Origin: Nitzschia sp. DOCU1
Taxonomy: Eukaryota; Bacillariophyta; Bacillariophyceae; Bacillariales; Bacillariaceae
DNA: 64,000 bases
Direction: 5' to 3'
Assembly (NCBI GenBank): GCA_951394045.1
Contig: OX595990.1
Span: 1,674,001-1,738,000, forward strand
Both the position numbers and the translations under genes were made by a program. The notes beneath the pieces are model-generated. The model was not told where the DNA came from. It ran no database searches and was given only the letters and a program-made list of their open reading frames with translations. This document shows positions 11,157 to 23,600 of the stretch, piece after piece (within the stretch, counting starts at the first letter, position 1; every line of letters begins with the position of its first letter).

Positions 11157-12498
11157 TTACTTTGGAAGGCGAGCGTCGAACACCATTGTCACTGGCTGTT
11201 TAGACCGTTGCAAACCAAACTCCGAATTTTCTACGGAATGACCCTGCAAACGAATCAACACATGTCCCGTGGTCGCGGACTCTTTCGTAAACTCCACAAT
11301 TGGCATTGGGGGCACTGCTTTGACAATCGTTCCTGATGGTCCATCTCTGTGCAAATCAAAATAGGATCCTCGTAGAATATCAACGTTCCATTGTGGGATG
11401 TTAGAATTCGGAAATAGAAAAGGAGAAGATGTCAATTCATCGCCATCGTCCCCTGAATCGTCAGAGAGTTCGGGTTTGCTGTCGTCTCTCGTTCGGGTAG
11501 AGTGTTTTTGTTGTAGCACCTGGCCGAGATTGCAAGCTAGTCGTTCCATCACGGTTAGATATAATTCCAAATGATAATCCCAATCTGCCACTGGTGTGTT
11601 CTCTGGCGGCCAAGGACTGCAGCGATTGGTGGCATCCCGACTTTATAACGTGGCAACGTTTTTTAGGTGACACGCAGATTTGGAAGAAAGAAATAAACTC
11701 GACGGCTTACCTCCGTATCCGCAAAATGTTGGGTAGTTTCTTCTGTCCCGCCACATAGTTGTAATTGTGAAAAGTGCACTCGACCACATCCGGCGAATAT
11801 TGTAACAGCAACGCGTCCGCCATGTCAATACAATGCTGAAAGAGCTGTGGAGGGACGCCGTGTCCTTCCAATAGTGACGGTTGCTGTTTGAGAGAGCGAA
11901 CCGCCAGGATAAATTCCTTCTTTCCCCGCAATAATCTCCGAGCTGCATCGGTTCCGCTGATGCTCCTACTCACACCGCTCCGATTTTGAGATAGTCTGGA
12001 CGACGTCTTGCAATATTTAAGGGGGTCCAACAAGGCTGACGCATTCATGGCTGGCAGGACCAACCGCGATGACAACCTCCCAGCACCCGAGTTTTGATGT
12101 TGCTTTTCCGTGACTCCCAAAGGATGAGCAGGTTGCGTGCAGTAATAATAAATCGAAGGCTGGATGACGGGTAGTTCTTTTGTCGGCGTTGACCGTTGCG
12201 GTGGTGGTGTAACGTCCTTTTTCGGGTCCTTTCGCCTCGGCTGTTTGAATCGCTGGAATTTCTCGCGAGGTTCTTTGCTCTGGGCGACACGTGGCGTCGT
12301 CGTCGTCTTGGCATCGTCGATTGCCTTGGTGGTGACATCAGCCTTGGACTGCAGTTTGTCATCATTTTCTTTGGATCGCGGAGGATCTTTGGTAGTGCTA
12401 GCTAGGGCTCGAATCGAATGACCGGTCCCAGGTCTTCGCCACGACCGCCGGGACGGACTTGCCAAAATTGCAGCAGCAACTCGCCTTTGACAAAACAT
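11157..12498 (-). CDS. Hypothetical protein, possible organelle-targeted N-terminus
   Basis: On the minus strand, exon 1 is 12498-11711 and exon 2 is 11640-11157. They are joined across a 70-bp GT-AG intron in phase 2, giving 423 aa. The first 35 residues or so are rich in Arg, Ala and Ser with no acidic residue (MFCQRRVAAAILASPSRRSW). This looks like a mitochondrial or plastid presequence, though no clear diatom ASAFAP motif is present. A disordered Lys/Thr/Pro-rich segment follows. Around residues 200-250 the text HGVPPQLFQHCIDMADALL loosely recalls the N-terminal helix of 2-oxoglutarate/Fe(II) dioxygenases. I do not see the HxD...H iron site, so I do not assign that function. The gene starts 289 bp from the divergent MOSC gene. 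Confidence 0.6.
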
Positions 12499-12787
12499 TA
12501 TGATAGAACAAAGAGCTAGCTCTGCTTGTGGCTGCTTCCTCGGGCTGGTCTCTGCCTCCTAGAGTGCAGGGAAAGGTTTTGATGAGGGATACAATATTGA
12601 ATATCGCAGCCAGTTGTGAGCTCATCGTTGGGATGCTGTGCCGTCTCGTTTTTTGTTGCCCTTGTTTCTCCTCATCGACTTCATCCCGCGTTCCTTCCCC
12701 GTTCGCACTTCATTCGCCGCGATGAAGTGACGTCAAAGCACATGTCTCAAAACGTGACACAGCCATCACAAGAGACGCTTTCAAACC

Positions 12788-13801
12788 ATGACGGCAATTC
12801 AAAACGACCACAACGGCAGCGTCTTCAAGACAATTGCGATCTGGCTTTGCACAATAATGACAGGGTGGCATCAAGAGCTGTGGGTTAGTTGCCTTGCGCT
12901 CGGACAAGTCGCGGGATTGTATCGAAATGCCGTCAAAGGATTGAGTGCCGACAGTCTGCAGCAAGTGCAACTCGAGAAGGCTGACACCTTTCCCGACGAT
13001 CGACGTTTTGCTTTGATGAAGCAAGAGTCTTCCAGCAAATTTGATCCACAAGACCCAGCTTGGATGCATAAGGAAAACTTTCTTTGTGTCTTTACCGACC
13101 TGCAATTGATGTCGGCATATCGCGCCTCGTATTCCAAGAAAATTCGACTACCGAGCGACAGCGGCCGAATTATCGCCCATGGGATTCCATGCGATCAGTT
13201 GCTTTCAGTTGGTGACAAAAATGATGAAGCCACGGGGAGATTTCTGACACTATGGGAAAGATGCACTGACGAGAAAGTGCTTGGCCCTCTGGATCTCTCC
13301 GAGGCAGAAGGACGACAGACGCTTGCAGACTTTTTCTCCCAAAAAACTGGTATTCCTCTTGTATGCGTTACAGCCGACAATCATCAATTTGGAAATACCT
13401 CCAGTGGCTGGAAACAAAAACAGGATACGCGAACTGTCCATGTCGTGCACGAAGCTACGGTTCGGGCCCTGGAAAAGGCCATTGGCAACAGTATTTTCCT
13501 CAATCCAACTCGGTTCCGTCCCAACATTGTGCTTCAAGGCAAAAGTATCGAGCCTTTTTCAGAATTTGACTGGATCGACAAGTCCTTGCAGTGTGGGCCG
13601 TCAGTGCGCCTACAAGTGATAGCCAAGACCGTTAGGTGTGCAGGTGTCAGCATCGATCCGTTGGATCCTGACAGAACCGTGCTGGATATCCCCAAATTGC
13701 TCACCAAGCACTTTCCTGAACATGGGCCGTACCTTGGTGTTTACGCCGTAGTGGAAAATGGAGGCGTCCTTTCGTTGGGAGACGAAGTGTATTTGATTTG
13801 A
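12788..13801 (+). CDS. MOSC-domain protein (molybdenum cofactor sulfurase C-terminal-like)
   Basis: This is one open frame of 337 aa. Residues of about 38-140 match the MOSC N-terminal beta-barrel (GQVAGLYRNAVKGLSADSL, DRRFALM). The C-terminal half is the MOSC core: FRPNIVL near residue 250, the Cys-containing strand KTVRCAGVSIDP near 285, and a closing segment GPYLGVYAVVENGGVLSLGD. MOSC proteins bind sulfur or Moco-type ligands through the conserved Cys and include mARC-like reductases. The exact substrate cannot be read from the sequence. The first 35 residues are unlike the family, so the true start may lie within this frame or in an upstream exon. An acceptor-like site ends near 12868. 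Confidence 0.82.
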   Translation: MTAIQNDHNGSVFKTIAIWLCTIMTGWHQELWVSCLALGQVAGLYRNAVKGLSADSLQQVQLEKADTFPDDRRFALMKQESSSKFDPQDPAWMHKENFLCVFTDLQLMSAYRASYSKKIRLPSDSGRIIAHGIPCDQLLSVGDKNDEATGRFLTLWERCTDEKVLGPLDLSEAEGRQTLADFFSQKTGIPLVCVTADNHQFGNTSSGWKQKQDTRTVHVVHEATVRALEKAIGNSIFLNPTRFRPNIVLQGKSIEPFSEFDWIDKSLQCGPSVRLQVIAKTVRCAGVSIDPLDPDRTVLDIPKLLTKHFPEHGPYLGVYAVVENGGVLSLGDEVYLI

Positions 13802-14686
13802 TATGGCGGCTGCTTTGCAAGATGGAGCCCCTCTTGTGCTGGTCCATCTAACAGCAGCATTCCAGCACCAGCCAACGCAACCCCGACAACCAAAAACTCA
13901 CAACCATGATAACGGTCATCGTGAGCATTTCAAACGAGAATAGGAAGCCTTCGATTCTGAGTATAGTAGTAGTGAGATAAGAACACCCTACCACTCCGAA
14001 GTACGTAACTATCCGGCTGGGATGGCTGTTGTTGTACTGGGAAGCATCGCTTGATCGCAGTCCATGTAGTCTTCCACGCGACCACAATCGAAAACGATCT
14101 ATGGCCCAGGGGTAATATGTTACTCTAGCTATCCTACTTGTAGATACCATCGGTTGCTATCATATCGTAGAGCATTGGAAGGTTCTGCAGTCGTACCTAT
14201 GCGACACTCCCACTTTCTCAATTTGACTTCTTCGAATGACCTTTTCTTGTCGTCATCCGTCCGTCATCGTTCGAGGACAAATGACGACAGAAGGTGCGGT
14301 GTCCGAGGCCACTCGCTATACCTGGGGGGGGTGTGGGGGGGGGGATTCAACCTTCCATTTTTTAGGTCGCGTTTTCGTTTTTACTAAGCCCTCACTTATA
14401 GAAGAAAAAATATCAGTGGATTTTCATTTATCGAATTTCACTTTTTGGAGGCAAGGCATCCTCGCCGGCATCCTCGCATTAGTTACAGAAATGGATGACT
14501 TTTGCTGTCGTAATCTACTTTGGGTTAAATAAAGTATGACTTTGGTTGTCGTGAGCTGCGTCAAAGACGTCGCTCGGACAGGATTGTGGAGAGAACAAAA
14601 AGGTGCTTGTGATTTTGATGGTACAAAAATAGAGTGCGCAGTAGTGAGGCGCATTTTGGCTGCGCAGTATGTGCGCTTCCTATTTA
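13802..14686. other. Intergenic region with G tract and dispersed repeat
   Basis: No gene is recognised. The stretch contains a nearly pure G run at about 14323-14344 and a block at about 14360-14500 that resembles sequence near 40905-41040 (listed separately as a repeat). Confidence 0.45.
14323..14500. repeat. Dispersed repeat copy 1 (resembles 40873-41045)
   Basis: Both copies have, in the same order, a G-rich tract, then a T-run followed by TCGCGTTTT and a short block ending in CTAAGCCCT, then about 80 bp later a GCATCCTCGCA / CCATCCTCGCA block. The order and spacing support a shared origin. It could be a degenerate LTR or MITE. Terminal repeats were not found. Confidence 0.45.
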
Positions 14687-16420
14687 CTATACATCTACCG
14701 TTTCTAAATCTTCGTCGTCTGAATCGTCGTCTTCTTGGTTGTCATCTTCGTCGGCCAAGATTGACTGTCGTAGTCTTGTCATCATATTCAAATATTCTTC
14801 GTCAGGCTGAAAAGAGATATCGTCGGGCAAGGCAGAGGAGAGGAAAATGCCACTTAGTGTACGAACTCTGGAAAGGACGACATAGGCCCAGTTTCGCATC
14901 CGACACCAATCAACCACGACCAGATTGTCGACAGATTTGCCTTGTAGTTTGTGGACCGTAGTAGCGTAATTTATCACGGCTGGAAAGTGAACCAGATCGA
15001 TTGCCAGGCTCTCTCTTTTCTTCTTGCTTGGGTCAGTACTGCAAGGATATTGGACCTTCATCGTTTTCGATCTCGGATAAAGTTTGAAGATGCCTTCGAA
15101 TGATGGGGAGTGCATTTTGTCGAAGCGCAAAACAATATGATCAACATCATCAATAGCCACCGTATTGACCCATCGCCCATGCATTTTCATTGGTTTTAGC
15201 TGCGCATTGGGCTTGAATACCGCTTTTTGGAATGCGCAGCAGGTTCCATTTGCGACTCCGAGTTTCACCGTTATATTCTCGCTCACCATCATCTCGCATC
15301 CGTGAAAAAGTGCCAGAAACGGATCTGCTTTGTAGGTTCTATTCGTGATGTGTGCATCGGAACACCTTTCCCACAACAATTTATGATGAAGCGGAGTGAG
15401 AGTCCGCTTATTGACTGACCATTTGCCGGTACCTCGAATAATGATGGCGCCTTCTGGGATAGGATCCCCGCGCTGAGATGAGTGAAACTGATTGAGGTAA
15501 GTGCGAAAAACACTTGCGTTGATTTCAGAGCGTTTCTGGTTGGTGAATACCGCATACCGCGCATCCAAATTCTGAGGAATTTTTAGCTTGTTGGGGTATA
15601 TTTCACGTTCGCGTAATAGGGTGCGCAGAAGTGCATCATCACCATCTCGTGCTTTACTCATTGCTTCGCCCAAAAGAGGATCGTCCTTGTACCTGTGCGT
15701 TCCATCTAGTTCCACCATTTGATTCAAGCAAAGTTCCCACAATGGACTTGGCTCTCCCTTGAAGATGGGTTCACCACCAATTCCATCCAATTGGCAGAAA
15801 TCGCCAATGAATACAATTGGTATGTTTCCGTAAGCATATTGTCGACAATCCGTCAAGCTTTGCAAACGTGCGCTCAAATTGCGCAAAGTTGTCTGAGTTC
15901 CAAACGATATCTCGTCAACGATATTCATTCTAGTGTCGATGAAGGCTTGTTGTTCCTCGAAGGTAGCTGGTTTATTTTTGATCAACCCGAATTGTCGACA
16001 AGTTGTATCACCTGCAATCGAAATGGAAGCAGCACCGGTAATAGCCGTCAACCGAATTGTTGTTTCCGTGAAGTGATGGTGGATGTTGGAACTAAAAGCT
16101 TTAGCGTAAGCCATAAGAGAATCCAGAATTTTTGCTGTATTCGACAGTTAGGACTGTTGCGTTCTCATTATTCAAATAGCAGGATATTGCGACTTACATT
16201 TTCCGGCACCGGCTGGACCTGTGATGAACATCGTCAGCGGTCCCACCCGCTGTCGTGATCCACACGCCATTCGTTTCAATCGAGCCTTTTCTCTCAAATT
16301 GCCAGGACCTTCTGCATCTTTATAGAACGTCGAGACATAAGTCGAAGCCAAAATTTCGAAGGCACGCTGTTGCTTTTTGTCAAGTTTGTCTCGCCTGCCC
16401 CATTGCTTGATGGCTTGCAA
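14687..16420 (-). CDS. PIF1-like DNA helicase, 5'-truncated
   Basis: On the minus strand the exons run from about 16420 to 16198 and from 16134 to 14687, across a 63-bp GT-AG intron that lies inside the Walker A motif. Joined, the motif reads FITGPAGAGKS. About 556 aa are visible. Superfamily 1B helicase motifs follow in order: Walker B VDEIS, motif III VFIGDFCQLD, motif V VHKLQGKSVDNLVVV, and motif VI YVVLSRVRT. An acidic tail (EDDDSDDEDLETVDV) ends the protein. A TAA precedes the first exon in frame, and no ATG occurs until just before Walker A. The N-terminal part is therefore missing or lies in an unseen exon. No Helitron Rep (HUH) domain is seen nearby. PIF1-like genes of this kind are often multicopy in diatoms, and a broken copy lies at 46293-47232. 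Confidence 0.8.
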
Positions 16421-17039
16421 TTCAACGAATTATGACCTTTCGCACAAAAACCCGATCCATCGATGTCAGAATTTTCCACCACTCCACGCCGGCCGTTTTC
16501 ACTACGCAACTGATGGCTGCCTACATATTTCGAGCATGCCAATAGCATACCACACGCGAGCTGTTGAAGTCAGCGCTTCCCAACTGACGCTTGCGCAGCC
16601 TCAATAAATGCGATTCCCCCACCATTCACCCTCATCCAGGCACGCAAGTATGTTCCGCATATACGTTACTTACACGCGCGCCACACCAGCCATCCTCGAC
16701 GCCCACCAGTTCCGCCATCACGCGTGCCAGCCACTCCCGGCATGATGCCCACAGAACCCAGCCACGTGTCCAGGCCGAGCCCTTCTTTGCAATGGATTTT
16801 TTCACATCCGGGGAGAGAGGAAAAGATGGGCAACGCAAGCTCGCTAGCAAAGCGACGGGCAAAGAGAAGTGACGAGAGTAGTCGTGACACGAGACGAACG
16901 GAACAACGTATTACCTTCGACAGGACGATCGATTAAAGTTTATCAGAAATAGCACATTACTCAAAGAATCTGAACCTGAGAAAAGACCATTGCAACCATC
17001 ATCTATTCTGGCGAGACATAGTCCACGGACACTGACACG
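16421..17039. other. Intergenic region
   Basis: This is about 620 bp between the helicase fragment and the hydrolase. It probably holds the hydrolase promoter. Open frames on both strands are short and without motifs. Confidence 0.4.
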
Positions 17040-19866
17040 ATGCAGGCCTTCACGCAACGGGCTTCACGACGACGATCGTCGAGGATCCCGAGGAATGTGC
17101 AATGTTCGGACCCCGGTTTAAGTCAATATTATTATTCCAGAAGACATTCTCGGCGGATCAGTGTAAAAGATGTGAGTAGCCTGCTCGTTCTTTGCCTAGG
17201 TGGCATTTGATACTACAAACAACCTTCATGCTCATCATATTTTGCTTTGCTGTAGCTTCCGATGGAACTAGGCGCAGTCGGAATGTGGTCACCTTGGGCG
17301 CTCCTTTGGTTTTGCTGCTTCATGGTGGCGCCAGTAGCTCACATGTACATCCTCCTGATGCTGGTTCGAGATTTGTGCCTCTACTTCCCAGTTACCGTGC
17401 ATCAGTCATTGCAAACGTGTGTCCCTTGGCTAGCACGATTGGCAGATCACATGAACAACGCAAGCCGTGTTATGGATGTCTGGTGCGTTATTGAGGCCCT
17501 GTTCTTCGTTGTGTGTAAATTGAAAGTTCAGTATCTGCAGCAGAAAGATCCGCTGGAGGCATCATTGAGTGCCGCTCCAATGATGGATCCTGAGGACCGA
17601 AGATTTCTGTGGGATCGGATAATGGAAACAGAAAAGGACGACCCTGCCCAATTCATCAGCGGTTGGTTTTTCGATCAACCGATTGAAGAGATTTCTCGAT
17701 ATGATGTCTATGATTTTATTTGCTGGTCTATTTTCGATGGCCGCAACCTGGAGCACTTGACAAGTGACGAGCTACATGATTTGGAGTGCTTTCTCGAAGA
17801 CTTGGAACATAGAATTAGTCTGAAGTTATACGGAGAACAAGACGAAAGCGAGGGCAATGAGAACGAAGGAGACTGGAACGAAAACAATAACCCCAACGAT
17901 GTAGCGGAAGATAATTCGACTTCTCCGAAACTGCGACGATCGGAAGAAAGAGATGATGACACTACTTTTGGCTCGAATTCGGACTTCACGAGTTCCCTGT
18001 CGCAGCGAAGACCGCGTCCAAAGAAGAGTGAGTAAAAGCAAGGCATGTTCTGAAGGCTTTTTTATGCTTCCGTTCTAACAAGCGATTTCTGTAGTGTTTC
18101 GGTTTTCTGTGGATATTCAACGAGAAGAGCCGAGATTCTTCTCTAACCTCTACGAGTCGTACAAAGAACGATACGAAAGATATCGAAGCATGATTGAGAA
18201 TGCTGACTTTCACCCTGTTCAAGACTTTCGAAATATTTTGGCAGAAACCGCTCAGCAAGCTGAAGAGTCGGCACAAATGATGTATGAAACTATCATTCAA
18301 CCGGGGTCCAATATCGACAAGCATTTGTCTGCACTGAGTCAGGCAACGACGTCCCAACTGACCGAGGCCTGGAATTCGTTTAAGGATTTGCGTGGTAGGA
18401 TCGATACAGCAAACTTCTTGTCTGAACGCCGAAATTCCTTGATGGAACAATTGAGAGGGAACCGGGCCATGCTTTCCAGAATGCGGGAAATGGCACACGC
18501 TGTGCCTTCCAAGCAGATGGCGGCCTTGTTGCGGAAGATCACTGAATGTTACGATGCACTGGAGGGAATCGAGCAAAAGGCAAGCGGACAATTCACCAAG
18601 TTTGTGAAGGCGACTGGGGCACTTGCCGATCGGGGAAATGCCTTGTTTCAACGAAAGGAGCCCCAACGTTATGCAAAATACTCGGCGGACCCTCTTTTGG
18701 GCATTGCCACCTACCCCCTTGGTTTCCATTTGTTCGTGTTGGGTGCCTCGGAAATTCCTTTGCGCATCATGCTCAAGAATAGAGGATTCAAGAAGAGATG
18801 TGTTGGTCCTGTGGTATATTATCACTATCCAGGATCGCCCGATGCGGCAAAGGAGATACGAGGCAACAAAAAGGTCCCGATCGTCTTTGTTCATGGTATC
18901 GGCATTGGTATCATTGCGTACGTGCAGCTGATCGATTACTTCTTGAAGACGGGGCGACCAATTCTTCTTCCAGAGATTCCTTATGTATCTGGCTTTCGAC
19001 CGTGGCAAGGTCCGAACTCCGTTCTTAGCCCGGCGGTTGTTGCAAGCACGGTAGGTACTCATTTTCGGCAAGTACGCAGACTCTGATTAAATCCATCTCA
19101 TCTTCTTACTTTCCTGCCTGTAGATGACGGCCATGCTGGCGACTCATGGATATCAAAAGGCACTCTTTGTCGGGCACTCCTATGGCACGTCGTGGCTCAG
19201 TTACGTATGCAAGTTCGCGCCGTCGTCTGTCGCAGCCCTGCTGTTCCTCGATCCGATCTGCTTCTGTCTGCACTATTCGAGATTGACCAAGAACTTTGTT
19301 TATTGTCGGGCAGATCCCGGCACGGTTACGTTCATGTGCCGCACTGATATGGTAAGACCAATGACCAGAGCACATGCCCCAATATATTTTTGAAGCAATC
19401 ATCTTTGAAAGTCGACTCAACTCGTGACTGTTCCATGACTGAACTGTTTTCTAGATGATCAACTGGACAATACAACGAGCCTTTCCTTGGGCGTGGATAA
19501 CACTTTTCGTTGATCAAATACAGGTCCCATGCACGATATTTCTGAGCGAGGGTAAGTGTGGCAGGTTGCAAATCCCATCAGATTGGTGATTTTTCTCAAT
19601 TCTAACTATTTGTCTTCCCCGCACGGCTAGCCGATGCTCTGGTCCCAGCCGAACGAGTCGTAAACTATCTTCGCAGCAAAGATATTCAAATTTGTGACGC
19701 TGACGCTCTTGATGACAATTTCTTTGAGTCTAGTGGTGACTTGAATGCTTGCTTGTTCCGAGGAAAGTATCATGGCGCATTCACGGAGGATTCGAGCCTT
19801 TTGCCCCCCATTGCAGTGGCTTGCGATCGTCTCTGCCAAAAAGTCGAGTCGAGGTTGCTTCGTTAA
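17040..19866 (+). CDS. Membrane-anchored alpha/beta hydrolase
   Basis: The inferred exons are 17040-17171, 17256-18027, 18095-19050, 19124-19351, 19455-19551 and 19631-19866. All introns are GT-AG of 67-103 bp and the phases agree, giving 806 aa. A basic N-terminus precedes hydrophobic segments at about residues 50-85 (WSPWALLWFCCFMVAP), which suggests membrane anchoring. The middle is a charged, partly acidic region (residues 170-300), then a helical segment. The hydrolase fold lies in the C-terminal third: VPIVFVHGIGIGI (oxyanion HG motif), then the nucleophile elbow FVGHSYGTS. The candidate acid is in the strand ending SEADALVP, and the candidate His is in KYHGAF near the end. The fold is clear; substrate and pathway are not. 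The 3' end lies 15 bp from the convergent small gene. Confidence 0.82.
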
Positions 19867-19881
19867 GAAATAATACTACTT

Positions 19882-20157
19882 TTACTTTTCCAACTTTGCG
19901 ATTCTGTCCTCTAGTTCCTTTTGTTTTTTCAAAATCATGGTGTTGCCCAAAGATAGTTCCTGATAAATGTAGAATTGAGTTCCGAGCGCTGTGACTCCAG
20001 CGCCGACCAAGAATGAGGAAATTCTCCCCATCAATCCTGCTCCAGGTCTCGGTGCCGACTTTGCGGGCGCATCAGAAGCAAATAGTCGCCGCGTCTGTTT
20101 GTGGAGGAAGTCGACCAAGGAACGTGAGTTTTTGCGAACGAATGAATGATCGATCAC
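19882..20157 (-). CDS. Small single-helix membrane protein, probably mitochondrial
   Basis: This is a 91-aa open frame. The first 35 residues are basic and Ser/Leu-rich with RRLFASDAPAKS, which looks like a mitochondrial presequence and cleavage region. One hydrophobic helix follows (ISSFLVGAGVTALGTQFYIY), then a short amphipathic coiled coil rich in Lys/Glu (KKQKELEDRIAKLEK) at the C-terminus. The layout resembles small inner-membrane proteins of unknown function, and I do not recognise the family by name. It is convergent with the hydrolase and divergent from the dynein gene, about 500 bp away. Confidence 0.6.
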   Translation of the reverse strand: MIDHSFVRKNSRSLVDFLHKQTRRLFASDAPAKSAPRPGAGLMGRISSFLVGAGVTALGTQFYIYQELSLGNTMILKKQKELEDRIAKLEK

Positions 20158-20659
20158 GAAGCACCGAGGATCGGCGTACCGTTGTCATCCTACATAGCCG
20201 CGACTGGACCAAGGACCTTGACGCTTTAACAGCAAGAACCATAGTGCAGAAAGGAGTTTTTCAGGGGTATTCCAGCGGAAATGTTTAGCAACAGTAGAGT
20301 CCAACGCAAATGTTTGTCTCGGTCTTCACAGTGTTTCAAGGTTATGCAAAATCCAACTGCTGCGGCCATTGTCGCGCAGGCCAAATCCAAAATTCCAAAA
20401 CTCCGGATTCCACAAATCGTCAGCCTCTCGCGCGCGTGCGCGACAGCTCCAATGCCCATCGTCGGCTCGTCTCGCTCTCTATTTTTTATGTCGTCGGCAG
20501 CATTGAAGTGCTTCCACAGCATCCAGTCCGATAGTGCTTGTTGTTGTTGCTCTTGCCGTTGTGCTCGTGACGAGGTGTGGAGTACTGTTTTGTCGAGAAA
20601 CCAAATCAGCCTACTAGAAGTGTTGCAAGTAGTGAGTACTTGCAGGTGAGATCACCATC
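20158..20659. promoter_or_regulatory. Divergent intergenic/promoter region before dynein
   Basis: This is about 500 bp shared by the small membrane protein (-) and the dynein heavy chain (+). Open frames on both strands (about 20226-20649) have no motif and are treated as non-coding. Its promoter role is inferred from position only. Confidence 0.35.
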
Positions 20660-23600
20660 ATGGGTGGATCAACGCTCGACCCGCTGGAGTACATCCGATC
20701 CGCCTGTGAAGTTCATCTGGGCAGTAGTCCGAGCAAGGACGCCGTTGAGATTTTCTTTGGGAAATCTGAGTGTCTGTTCGTGTGGATCGACGCGGCGAAC
20801 GGCATGGCCATGGTGGGCGATGCCTTGCCAGAAAAGTACCGGGCTGCTGTGGCGTTTCTGGGGGGGCGCTCGGAGGACGAAGAGGCGGGTACCCCTCCAA
20901 AGCCCATGCAATGTGTGACCTTGCAACCCACGATTCTGCCAGCAGACGAAACGTCGGGAAGCGAGGACGAGGACGACGTGGCGGCCTCCTCGCAAGCGAC
21001 CCTCTTGAATGCCTTGCAGCTTTACACCCGCCACTTGTTTTTGCCGGCTGTCAAGCACGGAAACGAGACCACTATTCTAACAGACAAGATCCGCGAGTTA
21101 GATGTTGCCATTGGCCAGTCGCAGCGCAGTGCCAGACTGCCGCATGTGCAGTTGCAAGTGGATCCGATGATTGAGCAGGTGGCCTCGTCTATCAAGTCGA
21201 CCAACAACCTGGACTGGCAGGCGCTGGGCCTCGCTGACAAGCTGACGGACGATGACGCGTTGAATCGACTGCAGTCGGGCGTTTCGCAGTGGATTACGCA
21301 GATCCGCAAGCTCACTGTCTTGCCCAAGACGACTCCGTTCCCCATGATCGCAGAAGAAACCAATGCGGATCTGGAGGAAATCGCCTTTTGGAATCAGCTG
21401 CACCAAGAACTGCAGAGCATTCAGCAGCAGCTGGCGAGCCCGGGCGTCGTGGTCACCTTGGCGCTTCTCAGAGAAGCCAAGCGTTTCGTTGCCACTCTGG
21501 CCTTGGATAACAACACGGGGCTGGAGCAAGCGATTGGTGTCACTCAAGATGTCGAGCACTTTCTCAAGAGTTACCCGGTCGTTGACTTCCAGGCTGCACG
21601 AGAATTCGAAAAGATTTCCCAGGCGTCCAATGCCATCTTTGATCATTTGCCAAAAATACGCCAATCTCGTTATTACTCCCTGGAAAGAAGCGCTCAGCTG
21701 CTGGAGGCAACGACTCTCACCATGAGAAGGGCGATTGAGGGGATCCTAGCGGAACAGTACAGCAATTTCTTGTTTATGGATTACAAGGATTATGAGAACA
21801 AGGTTCGATTTCCGACCCAAGATGTCTTTGTTCAGTTTGAGGATCGCTGGGAGCAATTCAAGGAATTCTTTTTGGATCAAGCCCGCCGTCGCAAGGTAGC
21901 GAGCCCGGCAAAGCTGATTGAACAGATTGTTTTGCATCATCAGCCATTGGCATCCCGTTTGGATCAAGTTCATGAGTTCCGTGCAGGTCACGAACGCCTG
22001 CGTGAGGTCGTCCATCAAGTGCTACAGGACGAGGAAGACGAACAAGGGGCGATTCAGACTGTCGAATCAGCCCCGCGTTTGGTGTTCTCGTCCTTGAATC
22101 TATTGGATTTGTCCCCCGGGGGTCAGAAGGCATTGGACTCGGCGCTGGAGGAGTATGATTTGCAAATGGATGCCATGGAAGAACGATTGGCTCGTCTGCT
22201 TCGTGACAAGTTGACAGCTTGTCAAGATGCCGAAGACATGTTCCGCGTGTTTGCTCGATTCAATCCTCTCTTGACTCGAACCCGTGTTCGTGTGGCCGTC
22301 AAGGAATTTCAGATGCAGTTGATCCAGACTGTCGCCCAAGCCGTTGGAAAGCTTCAGTCGAAGTTTACCTTGAAGTACGAGTCCTCCAGTGCAGCTCGTA
22401 TTTCAAAGTTGCGTGGAATTCCGCCAATTGCAGGAAAGATTCTCTGGGCAAAGCAGATGGAGCGTCAGGTAAATGCTTTGATGGAACGCATGGGTGATGT
22501 TCTCGGTCCAAACTGGGGGCAGCACCTCGAGGGTCGTCAGTTGCGCAAATCGGGAGATGAGCTTCTTGCGAAGTTGGATGCCAAGAGCTTCTTTCGAGCA
22601 TGGATTGCTGAATGGGAAAAGGAGCTTACCAACCAGGCGAGTTCCAGGCTTCACTCGTTCCCAGTTGTCATTGAGTATGATCGAGACAATGAACTTTTTG
22701 CAAGGGTAAACTTTGACGAGAAGTCTGAACTTCTTTTCAAGGAGATTCGTCATTTGAAGTGGCTTGGGTTTGAAAAGGACGTCCCACGAACCTTGACCAT
22801 GGTCAGCGAGGAAGCGATCCAGCGATACCCATTTGCCATTGCCATCAAGACGGCGCTCCGCAGCTACCAGGCAGTACGTGTCTTGATTACTGCTGACTTG
22901 GAGCCCTTGGTCATGCCACAGCTATTGGCTGTGCGTGAGACTATATCGGAAGCATTCGATGTGAAATTGGATACTTCTACAGCGATTGCGAAGAAGCGTC
23001 GTATCCGCTGGGACTCGAGAGAACTCTCTGATTGGGTCTCCAGGCTAGCAGACTCTGTTACAAAGCTTGAAGAACGTGTTGAACAGCTCTTGCGAACCTG
23101 TGAGAAGGTGGAAATGGCACTCAAGAACCTTGAGACTGTAGACTACGACACTGACAAGCTCCAGGAAGTTTTGGAAAACGTCCAAAAATCGATTGATGAA
23201 ATGTCCATGAGTGGTTACTCGGATTTGGCCTTGTGGGTGAAATCCCTCGATGATCGTTTGGCTGTGATTTTGTCGTCGCGGCTGAAGACCGCACTTGAGT
23301 GCTGGTCGCATACCTTCCATTCGCAAGACGACGACTTGGACAAAGCCGAGGAAAATGCTCCACCAGCTGGCATCCAGAAGATTTCTATTTCTTCTATTTC
23401 CGTTGAAATTTTGTTGAGGAACCAAGAGATCAGTGCTGTGCCGGCTGTACCAACAGTTCGGTCACTATTCTTGAACAAACTTCACGACTATATTGGTATC
23501 GTTTGCAACCTCTCAAGGCCCAAAAGTGGTCGCTTCGAGGTATTCGATACAGCTGCGAACCCTCAGGCGGGCCCTTCGGAACAAACGTTCAGTCGTCTCA

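Noticed and set aside
20226..20649. Overlapping open frames on both strands upstream of dynein
   Set aside because: They have no domain and poor starts, and they overlap each other. They are better explained as promoter/5' UTR sequence.
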